The notes beneath the pieces are model-generated. The model did no database searches and was not told where the DNA came from. It worked only from the letters and a program-made list of their open reading frames with translations. DNA of 64,000 nucleotides from Flavobacterium sp. K5-23 (GTDB lineage: Bacteria; Bacteroidota; Bacteroidia; Flavobacteriales; Flavobacteriaceae). How positions within the stretch are numbered: the stretch's first letter is position 1; the number at the start of each line of letters is the position of its first letter. Below are positions 53,129 to 61,637 of this stretch, in pieces. The stretch covers positions 3,133,501-3,197,500 of the forward strand of contig NZ_CP056783.1 in NCBI RefSeq assembly GCF_023278045.1, in the 5' to 3' direction. Both the position numbers and the translations under genes were made by a program.

Positions 53129-54151
53129 ATGAAAAAAGAGAATAAATCGGTTATAATTTGGTTGCTATCAGGCTGTGCTTTGTTATTTGTAATGGTGACA
53201 GTAGGTGGAATTACAAGAATTACTAATTCCGGACTTTCAATGACGGATTGGCACTTGGTAACCGATACTTTTCCTCCACTAACTGAAGAGAAGTGGAATG
53301 AAGCATTTGAAGAGTACAAGAAATTCCCTGAGTATCAAAAAATCAATATTCATAATGATTTCCAACTTTCAGATTATAAATTCATTTATTTCTGGGAATG
53401 GTTTCACAGATTTATAGGTCGTATTATCGGCTTGGTTTTTATTATTCCATTCTTTTATTTTTTAGCCAAAAGAAAACTTGATTCTTCAACAGTCAAAAAA
53501 TGTCTCGTTCTTTTGGGAATGGGCGCTTTTCAAGGTTTCTTAGGATGGTTTATGGTAAGAAGCGGTTTAATAAACAATCCTGATGTTAGCCATTTTAGAC
53601 TTGCCTTGCATTTAACTTTTGCTTTCATCACTTTTGCTTATACTTTATGGGTATCCCTTGACTTGATTTACCCTGAAAGAAAAAACATAATTGTTCCATT
53701 AAGAAATATCGCAAGAATAGCTTTAATAGTTCTTCTTATACAAATCGTCTATGGAGGTTTCGTTGCAGGTTTAAACGCAGGTTTAATACACAATCACTGG
53801 CCTTTAATGAGTGATGGTCAATTTATGCACGAAAGTATCTTCCTGGAGCAAAAGAATCTCGCGTTGAGTTTAACCGAAGGTAAAAGTGGCGTTCAGTTTG
53901 TTCACCGCACACTGGCTTATGTTGTTGTCGCCTTAATGATTTTCCTTTATTTTAAAAGTAAAAAGTTCACATTAGACAAAATGCAATCAAAAGGAATTAA
54001 TTTACTATTGATTTTAGTTTTTGTCCAGTTCCTTTTAGGAGTATTCACACTATTGTATGGTGTTCCTTTATGGTTAGGACTGGCACATCAAATTAGCGCA
54101 TTCTTTTTATTATCTGCTATGACATTTACATTGCACCGTTTGTCAAAATAA
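53129..54151 (+). CDS. ctaA: Heme A synthase (COX15/CtaA family)
   Basis: 340 aa, eight membrane helices. GITRITNSGLSMTDWHLV, FWEWFHRFIGRIIG (heme-ligand His), VSHFRLALHLTFAF, and HRTLAYVVV are the CtaA/COX15 landmarks. It oxidises heme O to heme A, so an aa3-type oxidase should exist elsewhere besides the cbb3 enzyme here. Follows the CCA gene by 11 bp. Confidence 0.94.
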   Translation: MKKENKSVIIWLLSGCALLFVMVTVGGITRITNSGLSMTDWHLVTDTFPPLTEEKWNEAFEEYKKFPEYQKINIHNDFQLSDYKFIYFWEWFHRFIGRIIGLVFIIPFFYFLAKRKLDSSTVKKCLVLLGMGAFQGFLGWFMVRSGLINNPDVSHFRLALHLTFAFITFAYTLWVSLDLIYPERKNIIVPLRNIARIALIVLLIQIVYGGFVAGLNAGLIHNHWPLMSDGQFMHESIFLEQKNLALSLTEGKSGVQFVHRTLAYVVVALMIFLYFKSKKFTLDKMQSKGINLLLILVFVQFLLGVFTLLYGVPLWLGLAHQISAFFLLSAMTFTLHRLSK

Positions 54152-54212
54152 CAACATTTGACTATATTTACATTCGACTATATTGTCACATTTCTTGTCT
54201 TTATAAAGATAA

Positions 54213-54986
54213 ATGTCTAAACTTTCCGAAGAAAATAAATTCCTGGATCTATCCGATTATGGAAGACCATTTGCTGTTCCAATTGCAAATCGATTAAAAA
54301 ACACGCGATTTACCCCTATCCACATCACACTCCTTTTTGGGGTTTCTGGTCTAATAGCTATATATTTCATACTCCAAAAACAGTATTATTTCGCCGGATT
54401 TTTTATCATTTTAAAATCGATAATTGATGCTATTGATGGCGAACTTGCAAGGGCAAAAAACACGCCTTCTTACACTGGAAGATATCTCGATAGTGTGTTT
54501 GACATTATACTCAACTTTTTGTTTTTGATGGCAATCTGTTTTGTTTCTAACGCTTCATTTTGGCTGACTCTAATTTCTTTTTTCTGTATTCAGTTACAAG
54601 GAACTTTATACAATTATTACTATGTTATTTTAAGAAACAAAACCGAAGGTGGAGATTCAACAAGTAAAATATTCGAATACAAAACACCTAAAGCTTTAGC
54701 CGGAGAGAGTCAAAAATCAGTAAATATATTGTTCTTTATTTACACGCTTGTCTATGGCGTTTTTGACAAAATAATACATCTGCTAGATAGTGATGCTTAT
54801 AAGCTAAAAACATTCCCGAATTGGTTTATGACCTGCATTTCATTATTCGGATTAGGTTTCCAGTTGTTCCTAATTTCACTTATGTTAGCAACTGGTTATA
54901 TCGAATATATCGTACCGTTTTTTATATGGTATTCAATTCTTATTTTTGTTTTTATCGGAATTAGAAAATGCTTTTTCAAGCCTTAA
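54213..54986 (+). CDS. CDP-alcohol phosphatidyltransferase family protein
   Basis: 257 aa, about six helices. The full signature D-x2-DG-x2-AR-x8-G-x3-D-x3-D is present as DAIDGELARAKNTPSYTGRY followed by LDSVFD (about residues 72-96). The enzyme class transfers a phosphatidyl group from CDP-diacylglycerol to an alcohol (for example glycerol-P, serine, inositol); the acceptor is unknown. The upstream spacer holds a 16-bp tandem duplication (54154-54185). Confidence 0.87.
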   Translation: MSKLSEENKFLDLSDYGRPFAVPIANRLKNTRFTPIHITLLFGVSGLIAIYFILQKQYYFAGFFIILKSIIDAIDGELARAKNTPSYTGRYLDSVFDIILNFLFLMAICFVSNASFWLTLISFFCIQLQGTLYNYYYVILRNKTEGGDSTSKIFEYKTPKALAGESQKSVNILFFIYTLVYGVFDKIIHLLDSDAYKLKTFPNWFMTCISLFGLGFQLFLISLMLATGYIEYIVPFFIWYSILIFVFIGIRKCFFKP

Positions 54987-55079
54987 AAGCACAATAACAA
55001 AAATCTATACGGTTGCGGTAATTAATTAATATCCAGCACCTTATGTGCGTTAACTTCAATTTACATATTAACATAAAAA

Positions 55080-55835
55080 CTAGCCTATCCATTTTTTAAA
55101 TTCGGACACTTTTTCCCTGCTTACAATCACCTCATCTACATTATAAGAAGGTAAAATCACTTTAAGGCGAGAGTTACTGTAGATCAAAATTTCTTTAATT
55201 GCCACTAACGGAATGAGGTGTTTTCTACTCACACGGAAGAATTCATCAGGGTCTAATTCTTGCTCTAAAAGTTCCAAAGTTGATTCTACCAGGTAATTTC
55301 TATTGTCTTTTGTATGAATATAAGTCCCTTTATTTTCACTATAAAAACACTCAACTTCATCAGTAGAAATCACTTTTAAATGTTGGCCAAATTTTACTGT
55401 GAACCTCTTTTTATAACTTTTCTCAAATGGATTTGAAAGCATTTTTTTTATTTCATCAAAATCTATTTTGATTGTTTCCTTTTTTGGTAAACGGTCTTTA
55501 TATTTAGTTACGGCTATGGCTAAATCATCTTCGTCAATGGGTTTTAAAAGATAGTCAATACTATTTAATTTGAATGCACGCAAAGCATATTCATCATAAG
55601 CCGTAGTGAAAATGACAGCACTTTTAATGTCTATTTTTTCGAATATTTCAAACGATAATCCGTCCGATAATTGGATGTCTAAAAAGATCAAATCAGGGTG
55701 TTCATTATTAGAAAACCATTCGATGGATTCGGCAACAGAATGAAGCATCACTCCTACTTCGATATTGAGCTTATCAAGTTTTCTTTGCAACAATCTTGCC
55801 GCTGGTTTTTCGTCTTCGATTATTATTGTGGTCAT
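55080..55835 (-). CDS. LytTR-family response regulator
   Basis: 251 aa. Receiver domain: acidic pair ED at 7-8, phosphoacceptor Asp53 in LIFLDIQLSDG, Thr/Lys in FTTAYDEYALRAFKLNSIDY. The C-terminal LytTR domain (about residues 150-250) has STDEVECFYSENKGTYI and FFRVSRKHLIPL. It pairs with the histidine kinase at 56953-58308; three 2TM genes lie between. A (GGGTTTT)-type repeat touches its start. Confidence 0.93.
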   Translation of the reverse strand: MTTIIIEDEKPAARLLQRKLDKLNIEVGVMLHSVAESIEWFSNNEHPDLIFLDIQLSDGLSFEIFEKIDIKSAVIFTTAYDEYALRAFKLNSIDYLLKPIDEDDLAIAVTKYKDRLPKKETIKIDFDEIKKMLSNPFEKSYKKRFTVKFGQHLKVISTDEVECFYSENKGTYIHTKDNRNYLVESTLELLEQELDPDEFFRVSRKHLIPLVAIKEILIYSNSRLKVILPSYNVDEVIVSREKVSEFKKWIG

Positions 55836-55843
55836 TTTTTATT

Positions 55844-55867
55844 GGGTTTTGGGTTTTGGGTTTTGGG
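55844..55867 (+). repeat. GGGTTTT repeat with G-quadruplex potential
   Basis: Four GGG tracts exactly 7 bp apart, separated by TTTT, on the plus strand, 9-32 bp upstream of the minus-strand regulator start. This is a telomere-like (G3T4)3G3 pattern. Confidence 0.9.
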
Positions 55868-55911
55868 TTACGCTGTGAAAAATTTAAGATTCAAAAACTT
55901 GTAGATTCTCA

Positions 55912-55945
55912 ACTGAATACTAAAGTACTGAACACTGATTACTGT
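55912..55945. repeat. ACTGANN heptamer repeat, about 5 units
   Basis: ACTGAAT, ACTAAAGT, ACTGAAC, ACTGATT, ACTGTTC, abutting the stop codon of the third 2TM gene. Same word as at 1000-1076. Confidence 0.75.
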
Positions 55946-56299
55946 TCACTCCCATTTTTTATTTTTGTCCTTATCCATAAACTCTTGAATTTTCCTTTCT
56001 TCCCAATCTGATCCAAAAAAAAGATCTCTCCCAAAAACAGATAAACCGTGAGCTACTAAACCAATTCCCCAAAAGAAAACGGTATTCCAGGTTTGCCATT
56101 CCCAAAAAACGGCATCGCCAATCATACTTTTATTAAATACAGAAAGCAGGATAAACGCATTTACTAACGCATAAACCAATAAATGAACATAGAACCCTTT
56201 AATTCTTTTTACTCTCTTATAAGCTATATCATAACGAGCATCAGGACTATCATTTCCTGACTCATAATTCTCATTTATTCTATTTCTATATCTTCCCAT
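55946..56299 (-). CDS. 2TM-domain protein, third free-standing copy
   Basis: 117 aa. Two helices: VKRIKGFYVHLLVYALVNAF and WNTVFFWGIGLVAHGLSVF, followed by the family tail SDWEERKIQEFMDKD. The N-terminus (GRYRNRINENYESGN) is longer than in its paralogs. The 2TM domain (unknown function) is often found with LytS/LytTR systems in flavobacteria. Cytoplasmic tails on both ends. Confidence 0.87.
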   Translation of the reverse strand: MGRYRNRINENYESGNDSPDARYDIAYKRVKRIKGFYVHLLVYALVNAFILLSVFNKSMIGDAVFWEWQTWNTVFFWGIGLVAHGLSVFGRDLFFGSDWEERKIQEFMDKDKNKKWE

Positions 56300-56315
56300 T
56301 GCTATACTTTTTATA

Positions 56316-56621
56316 TTATTTCCAATTCCCTTTGTGTTCTTTTTCTTTCTCCATAAATTCTTTGATCTTCTGTTCTTCCCAATCTTTACCTAGAAAAGGC
56401 ATATAATTAAAGACACTCATTCCGTGAAAAAACACACCAACTCCCCATCCTAACAAAGGCCAATAAAACCATAAATGATCTGGAGAGGTTAACAAATTAA
56501 TTGTTAAAAGCCCAATATTAACAGCTATGTAGGCAATCAAATTACCATAAAACCCTTTGATTTTTTCTACTTGCTTTTTAGCCTTAAAATAGCGATCTTC
56601 ATTTTCATATTTATTTTCCAT
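56316..56621 (-). CDS. 2TM-domain protein, second free-standing copy
   Basis: 101 aa from the inner ATG (MENKYENEDRYF); an outer ATG at 56633 is also in frame. Helices IKGFYGNLIAYIAVNIGLLT and FYWPLLGWGVGVFFHGMSVF, tail KDWEEQKIKEFMEKE. The preceding gene ends WK-stop in the same sequence context, ATGGAAATARTTATGGAAA, as the kinase/first-copy junction, which indicates tandem duplication. Confidence 0.87.
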   Translation of the reverse strand: MENKYENEDRYFKAKKQVEKIKGFYGNLIAYIAVNIGLLTINLLTSPDHLWFYWPLLGWGVGVFFHGMSVFNYMPFLGKDWEEQKIKEFMEKEKEHKGNWK

Positions 56622-56623
56622 AA

Positions 56624-56950
56624 CTATTTCCATATTTGTTTTTTAGATTCCTTTTCCATTATTCTTTGTATTTTTCTCTCTTCCCAATTTTTACCAAAAA
56701 ACTGAAATGTTATCAGAATGTCAATTGCTGATATAAAAAAAGCAACCGACCAAATTGCCATTACCATAAAACTAAGATACTTCACAGGGAAAAAATTCAA
56801 TGGAGCTCCAAAATATTCTTTTAGGACAAACAACACTACTCCAATTAAATAGATAAGCATATGTGTATAAAACCCTTTTAATTTCTTTACTTTTTTTCTT
56901 GCCATTTCAAGAATCTCATTCTCTTCATAGCTTTCTTGAGTTGTTTCCAT
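56624..56950 (-). CDS. 2TM-domain protein, first free-standing copy
   Basis: 108 aa from the inner ATG (METTQESYEENEILEMARKK); the outer ATG at 56962 overlaps the kinase stop. Its first 12 bases, ATGGAAACAACT, equal those at the kinase-2TM fusion point (57249). Helices KKLKGFYTHMLIYLIGVVLF and a second about residues 55-80, then NWEERKIQRIMEKE. Nothing catalytic. Confidence 0.87.
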   Translation of the reverse strand: METTQESYEENEILEMARKKVKKLKGFYTHMLIYLIGVVLFVLKEYFGAPLNFFPVKYLSFMVMAIWSVAFFISAIDILITFQFFGKNWEERKIQRIMEKESKKQIWK

Positions 56951-56952
56951 AA

Positions 56953-58308
56953 TTATTTCCATGATTGGTTATTATCTTCCCTTTTTAAAATCTCTTGAAT
57001 TTTTCTTTCTTCCCAATTAGAACTGTATCCAAAAACCTTGAATGCATGCATAATCAATCCAAAACCCCATCCTCCAGCAGAAAACCAAAACCACTGAAAG
57101 TGTGGAGAATACCTAAGGTTAATAAATATCAATATAGGGATTACAATACAATAAGAAATTAAGTTCCCGTAAAACCCTTTCAATTCTTCCACTCTTTTTT
57201 TTGCTCTATAATAAGCGTTATTTTCATTATATTTTGCAGTTGTTTCCATTACTGATATTTGTTTAGTTAAAATTGGTATTTTGACCGAAAACACTTTGTC
57301 ATCTTGCTCAATTCTTACTTTTCTATCCGTAAGAATGGCATAACGACTAATAATGTTTTGGAGTCCAACACCCTGACCATCTTGTAACACTTCTTTTTTT
57401 TGATAATCGTTCTGAACAACTAAATAATCCTCTTCGATAAAAATGCGAATATGCAAGGGCCTTTGTTCACTAACAATATTATGTTTCACAGCATTCTCTA
57501 GTAATAGTTGTAATGACAACGGAACTACTTTAGCATCTAGATTATCTATTTCTTCAGGAAGTTCGTAAAACAAACTATTTTCGAATCGCATTTTAAGCAA
57601 GTTCATATACGTTTTGGCGAAAGCCAATTCCTCTTCAACAGTAACTAATTCTTTGTCTTTTTGCTCTAATACGTAGCGATAAATTTTAGATAGCGAAGTA
57701 GTAAACCGTTGTGCGTTATCAGGATTTTCTTCAATTAAGGAACTCAAAACATTCAAACTATTGAACAAAAAATGGGGGTCTATTTGATTCTTAAGACTCT
57801 CAAACTTTGCCGATGCTGTTCCAGCAATAATTTTATGTTGAATAACCTCAATATTTGAAGCTTTTTTCCAACTAAGCATAAAACTTCTCGCATGCATAAA
57901 AGTAGAAACACCTAATGATAAAATAATATAAAAAAGATGTATCCAGATCATACGTTCATTAAAAAACTCTGAAAATTCAAGGTTATTAAACACTACAAAA
58001 GTGAGATAATCTATCCCCAAAATCACTGGAATGGTATACAATACTGTCGCAATAATACCAAAATACACCCTTAGATTAGTTTGTTCTAACCAATCCCATT
58101 TTTTGTCTAACAACACATTGATCATTCCATTTCCAAAACCAATTCCAAAAGAATATAATGCGCTTATACAAAAAACAACCAACAGGCCTTTTAGATCATA
58201 AATCCCTTGAATAAGAGAGAAAACAAGTGTGAAAACCAAAGTGATTTTTAAACAACTCAGTAATCCTTCTTTAATATTTACAAATGTCAGAACCTTTTGA
58301 TTACTCAT
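56953..58308 (-). CDS. LytS-type sensor histidine kinase fused to a 2TM domain
   Basis: 451 aa. Four membrane helices (residues 15-150), then a His_kinase region with LKNQIDPHFLFNSLNVL (His179) and an HATPase part (LLLENAVKHNI, DGQGVGLQNI). The kinase should end near VKIPILTKQISV; from Met354 (METTAKYNENNAYYRAKKRV) a 2TM domain follows, ending NWEERKIQEILKRED. The sequence at the joint reads TCAGTAATGG, one base away from a TAATG stop-start overlap. Confidence 0.92.
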   Translation of the reverse strand: MSNQKVLTFVNIKEGLLSCLKITLVFTLVFSLIQGIYDLKGLLVVFCISALYSFGIGFGNGMINVLLDKKWDWLEQTNLRVYFGIIATVLYTIPVILGIDYLTFVVFNNLEFSEFFNERMIWIHLFYIILSLGVSTFMHARSFMLSWKKASNIEVIQHKIIAGTASAKFESLKNQIDPHFLFNSLNVLSSLIEENPDNAQRFTTSLSKIYRYVLEQKDKELVTVEEELAFAKTYMNLLKMRFENSLFYELPEEIDNLDAKVVPLSLQLLLENAVKHNIVSEQRPLHIRIFIEEDYLVVQNDYQKKEVLQDGQGVGLQNIISRYAILTDRKVRIEQDDKVFSVKIPILTKQISVMETTAKYNENNAYYRAKKRVEELKGFYGNLISYCIVIPILIFINLRYSPHFQWFWFSAGGWGFGLIMHAFKVFGYSSNWEERKIQEILKREDNNQSWK

Positions 58309-58346
58309 ATTTTATATTTTAAAGGTCTAAATAGAATCTAAAAACG

Positions 58347-59000
58347 CTATTTATTACAATTTTTTTGAGCTTCTAATGCTCTATCCAATCCCCATTTTGG
58401 TGAAAAAGACGTTTCAGGTTTAAAAGTAGCAAAAAGTCCGATAGCTTTTTCGATTTGGGCACACATTGGCTTTGTGTCTTGTCCCCAAAATTTCGCTCCT
58501 CCAATTTCAAATTCTGCCTTTCCAAAAACAACTCTCGGGTTATTTGGGGCTAAAGCTTCCGCTTTTCCATACAAGGCCATTGTGGCTCCAGATAATTTTT
58601 GTCCGTTTGTCATCGGGTCATATACAATCCAGGCAGTGTTGATCATTGCTTGCATTACGTACAGTTCAGCGTTATTTTGATCTTTTCCCATTTCTACATC
58701 CAAAGCGTTTTGTGCTTTTGAAAGTAATAATTTTATTTGTTCTTTATCCTTTGTTCCAAAAGCAGAAGTTGTGTTTACCAAAGCTATGTAATAATTAGGC
58801 AACCAGTTATTTTGTTCCGCTGCTGCAATTCTTTCAAATAGCGCTGATGCTTCGGTGTTATTCCCTTCTCCCCAAAGTTTAAAGGCTTTTCCCATTCCTT
58901 GTTCGAATTGACCTCCTTGTGATGAAGCAGTGGCTTGTTGGCCTTGAGCTGAGATTAAACTTATAACAAAAAGAGCGAATGCGGTGATTAATTTAGTCAT
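58347..59000 (-). CDS. Secreted TPR-like protein of unknown function
   Basis: 217 aa. Signal peptide MTKLITAFALFVISLISAQG, so periplasmic or exported. Helical repeats of TPR type (KAFKLWGEGNNTEASALFER, VVFGKAEFEIGGAKFWGQD). Conserved Cys near the C-terminus (PMCAQIEKAIG and NCNK). It lies 38 bp upstream of the kinase gene in the same direction and may share its transcript. No known family function. Confidence 0.7.
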   Translation of the reverse strand: MTKLITAFALFVISLISAQGQQATASSQGGQFEQGMGKAFKLWGEGNNTEASALFERIAAAEQNNWLPNYYIALVNTTSAFGTKDKEQIKLLLSKAQNALDVEMGKDQNNAELYVMQAMINTAWIVYDPMTNGQKLSGATMALYGKAEALAPNNPRVVFGKAEFEIGGAKFWGQDTKPMCAQIEKAIGLFATFKPETSFSPKWGLDRALEAQKNCNK

Positions 59001-59138
59001 AATTTCTAGTTTTTAAGATTGAATATTATTTGATGATTGAAACGTTGTTAATTTATAATCCAAAAGTATTACTGTTTTAACTTTTATAAAATTTATAGTT
59101 ACCGAACTGTTGATTTTTGTAGATGAATCGTTTCACTA

Positions 59139-59236
59139 GTCTAAAGTCGCAAAGTCAAATGTCGAAAGTCACATCGTTTGAGGAAATACTCAGAGACTCT
59201 GAAGCTAAAAAACTTTGAAACTCTGAAACTTTGATA
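59139..59236. repeat. GTCNAAA heptamers (59139-59170) and ACTYTGAW octamers (59212-59236)
   Basis: GTC recurs at 59139, 59146, 59154, 59161 and 59168; then ACTTTGAA, ACTCTGAA, ACTTTGAT run up to the TonB receptor stop. The rest of this 237-bp gap (59001-59237) shows no gene. Confidence 0.65.
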
Positions 59237-59237
59237 C

Positions 59238-61415
59238 TTACAAATTCTTCAACTGATTGTCTTTCTTGTCACTACTAATAGTCCAAAAGAAGCCGATGAA
59301 AAAGAATCGATCGGCTGTTGGGGTGATTGCTCTTCTATTGTAAACTCCATTTATTTCAGGGTTTCTTGCGTAATCATATCCAAAAACATTTTGGCTTCCA
59401 AGGGCATTGTTTACGGAGAAAAACAGAATTTTTTGTGGAGACAATAAGTAGGCCCAGTTGAGACTCAAGCTGTTGTACGCTTTTGTTTTTCCGTTCATAA
59501 ATTGCGTTTCGTTTGGATTATTATACGGACGGCCTGTAGCAATACTATAGGTTGCCCCTATTTGTGATCTCCAGTCTTGTATCCAGTATTTACCCACTAA
59601 AGACACGGTGTGATCAGCTATAAAACTTGGAGTAGCAGAATTCAAAAAGTTTTGATAATCTCTTTCCGTATCGATATAAGAATAAGAAACCCAATATTCT
59701 AAGTTCTTAATGTTTTTCCCGTCTCTCCAGTACAATTCCAGACCTTTTGCATACCCAGTTCCATTGTTATTGTATTGTGAATTGTATTGCGGAAAGTTTG
59801 AATCGTATTTCACCAGATTGTCATAACCCTTGAAATAGGCTTCGGCCTTAAACAATTGCTTGTCCTTATTATATTCATAATTCAGGATATAATGCTGCGC
59901 TTTTTCAGATTGCAAACTAGTATCGTATTTCAAATATTCCTGTCTTGGTGCTTGTTCGAATAAACCATAAGCGAATGAAAACTGTTTATTTTTGGCCACT
60001 TTATAAGCTAGTGCTACTCTTGGAGCAATGGATTTTTCGTCTAATAAATAATTATGTGTTGCTCTAAATCCAATTTTTGCAATAAAATTTTTCGAAAACA
60101 AAACATCTGTTTCAGAAAATAAGGCGGCCAAATTTGAATTGAATTCACTTCTAAAACCATTGGCCTTTTCGTCAAAATCCGTATTAAAATATTCTCCTCC
60201 AAAAGAAGTCTTAACCGTTCGGGAAATCGGTTTTAGAATTTTAACCTTTAAATGAGACGCTTTTTCCTGTGTATCAAAATTAATTATATCGTAAAGACCT
60301 TTGTTTTGGTTGTAACCAAAGCTAAAACCTGTTTCAATTTTCCAATTCGAACCCAAATACCCTTTATATGAAGTATTAGTATAAAAATTATTGTTTTTAT
60401 TGTCCAATTTAATTTTATCAATGCTGTTAATATCCTCTTGGTTTAATTCGAAATTAGCATTGGCAAAAGAAACATATACTTTCAACAATCCTGATTCAAA
60501 ATGATGGCGAAAAACACTTTCTCCACCAATGGATTGATACGGTTTCTTCCATTCGATATTATCAGGCAACAGCCCTTGATAGGGTTTCAAATTAATATAT
60601 TGCGTATTGAAGCTTAATGAGTTATTTTTCCATTTCTGGGTATTTCCCACTCCTAATCCCACTGACATCAAACCAACATCTGTTTTTTCATTGTCGGGTT
60701 CATCGATGGTATTCATAATTAAAACACTAGAAAGTGCTTCCCCATATTCAGCTGAATATCCTCCAGCTGAAAAAGTTGTTCCCTCAAAGAGTAAAGGAGA
60801 AAACGTACTGCGTGTTGGAACATTATTACCCGTTTGAAGATACGGTTGAGCAACACGAATTCCATCAATAAAAGTTTGGGTTTCATTGGCTTCTCCACCA
60901 CGTACAAATAGTTTTCCGCTTTCACCAGCAATTTGAGTTCCTGGTAAAGTTTTAAAAGCTGAGATTATGTCTCCAGGATTACCGGCTGTGGTTAAAATAT
61001 CTAACGGTTTCAATACCGAAACCCGTGCTTTATCACCGGATTGCATCGTTCCAGCCGTAATGACAACCGCATCAAGTGAGTTGATATTGTTTTTTAGTAT
61101 TATGGTTGTATTTTGAAAATTAGCGACATCTACAATCCTTTTTGTTGTTTCATAAATTAAGAAGCTCACCACTAATGTTTGTTTTCCATTGGTGTCAGTT
61201 GTAAAATTAAAGTCTCCCTTTTCGTTTGCTGTTGCCCCGTCATAAGTTCCTTCTATATAAATATTGGCGCCAGCAACAGGCTTCCCTTTTTCATCGACTA
61301 CTTTTCCTGATAATGTTGCCTGAGAAAAAGTTGTTATTGAAAATAAAAGAAGGGCAAAATTAATAAAGAATTTACCACTGGTTAGTTGATTGAGTTTTTG
61401 AATTGTTGATTTCAT
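59238..61415 (-). CDS. TonB-dependent receptor with carboxypeptidase-like domain
   Basis: 725 aa from MKSTIQKLNQ; a Met 14 codons upstream is less likely. Signal peptide to about residue 32 (FALLLFSITTFSQ), a CarboxypepD_reg domain (LSGKVVDEKGKPVAGANIYI, residues 34-115), plug domain with GDIISAFKTLPGTQIAGESG and FVRGGEANETQTFIDG, then a beta barrel. Outer-membrane importer; substrate unknown. No SusD partner is adjacent. Confidence 0.92.
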   Translation of the reverse strand: MKSTIQKLNQLTSGKFFINFALLLFSITTFSQATLSGKVVDEKGKPVAGANIYIEGTYDGATANEKGDFNFTTDTNGKQTLVVSFLIYETTKRIVDVANFQNTTIILKNNINSLDAVVITAGTMQSGDKARVSVLKPLDILTTAGNPGDIISAFKTLPGTQIAGESGKLFVRGGEANETQTFIDGIRVAQPYLQTGNNVPTRSTFSPLLFEGTTFSAGGYSAEYGEALSSVLIMNTIDEPDNEKTDVGLMSVGLGVGNTQKWKNNSLSFNTQYINLKPYQGLLPDNIEWKKPYQSIGGESVFRHHFESGLLKVYVSFANANFELNQEDINSIDKIKLDNKNNNFYTNTSYKGYLGSNWKIETGFSFGYNQNKGLYDIINFDTQEKASHLKVKILKPISRTVKTSFGGEYFNTDFDEKANGFRSEFNSNLAALFSETDVLFSKNFIAKIGFRATHNYLLDEKSIAPRVALAYKVAKNKQFSFAYGLFEQAPRQEYLKYDTSLQSEKAQHYILNYEYNKDKQLFKAEAYFKGYDNLVKYDSNFPQYNSQYNNNGTGYAKGLELYWRDGKNIKNLEYWVSYSYIDTERDYQNFLNSATPSFIADHTVSLVGKYWIQDWRSQIGATYSIATGRPYNNPNETQFMNGKTKAYNSLSLNWAYLLSPQKILFFSVNNALGSQNVFGYDYARNPEINGVYNRRAITPTADRFFFIGFFWTISSDKKDNQLKNL

Positions 61416-61637
61416 ATGTAGATAATACTTATTCTTAATGGAATATGTAATTCGCATATCTTCATTCGCGTTTGCATCGAATTTTCGTTATGCTCATTTC
61501 ATATCTTGATTTTGATAAAGCAAATATCAATTAGAAAATAGAAGTGCAAAAAAAGTTCTGACTGAGTTGTCATTATTTAGGGATGAGTTGTAATCTTCTG
61601 CAATTTCATTTACATTTACCCTAACAATTCGCCTTTT

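Noticed and set aside
60607..60837. Plus-strand frame inside the TonB receptor gene
   Set aside because: Antisense shadow of a conserved barrel region without its own signals.
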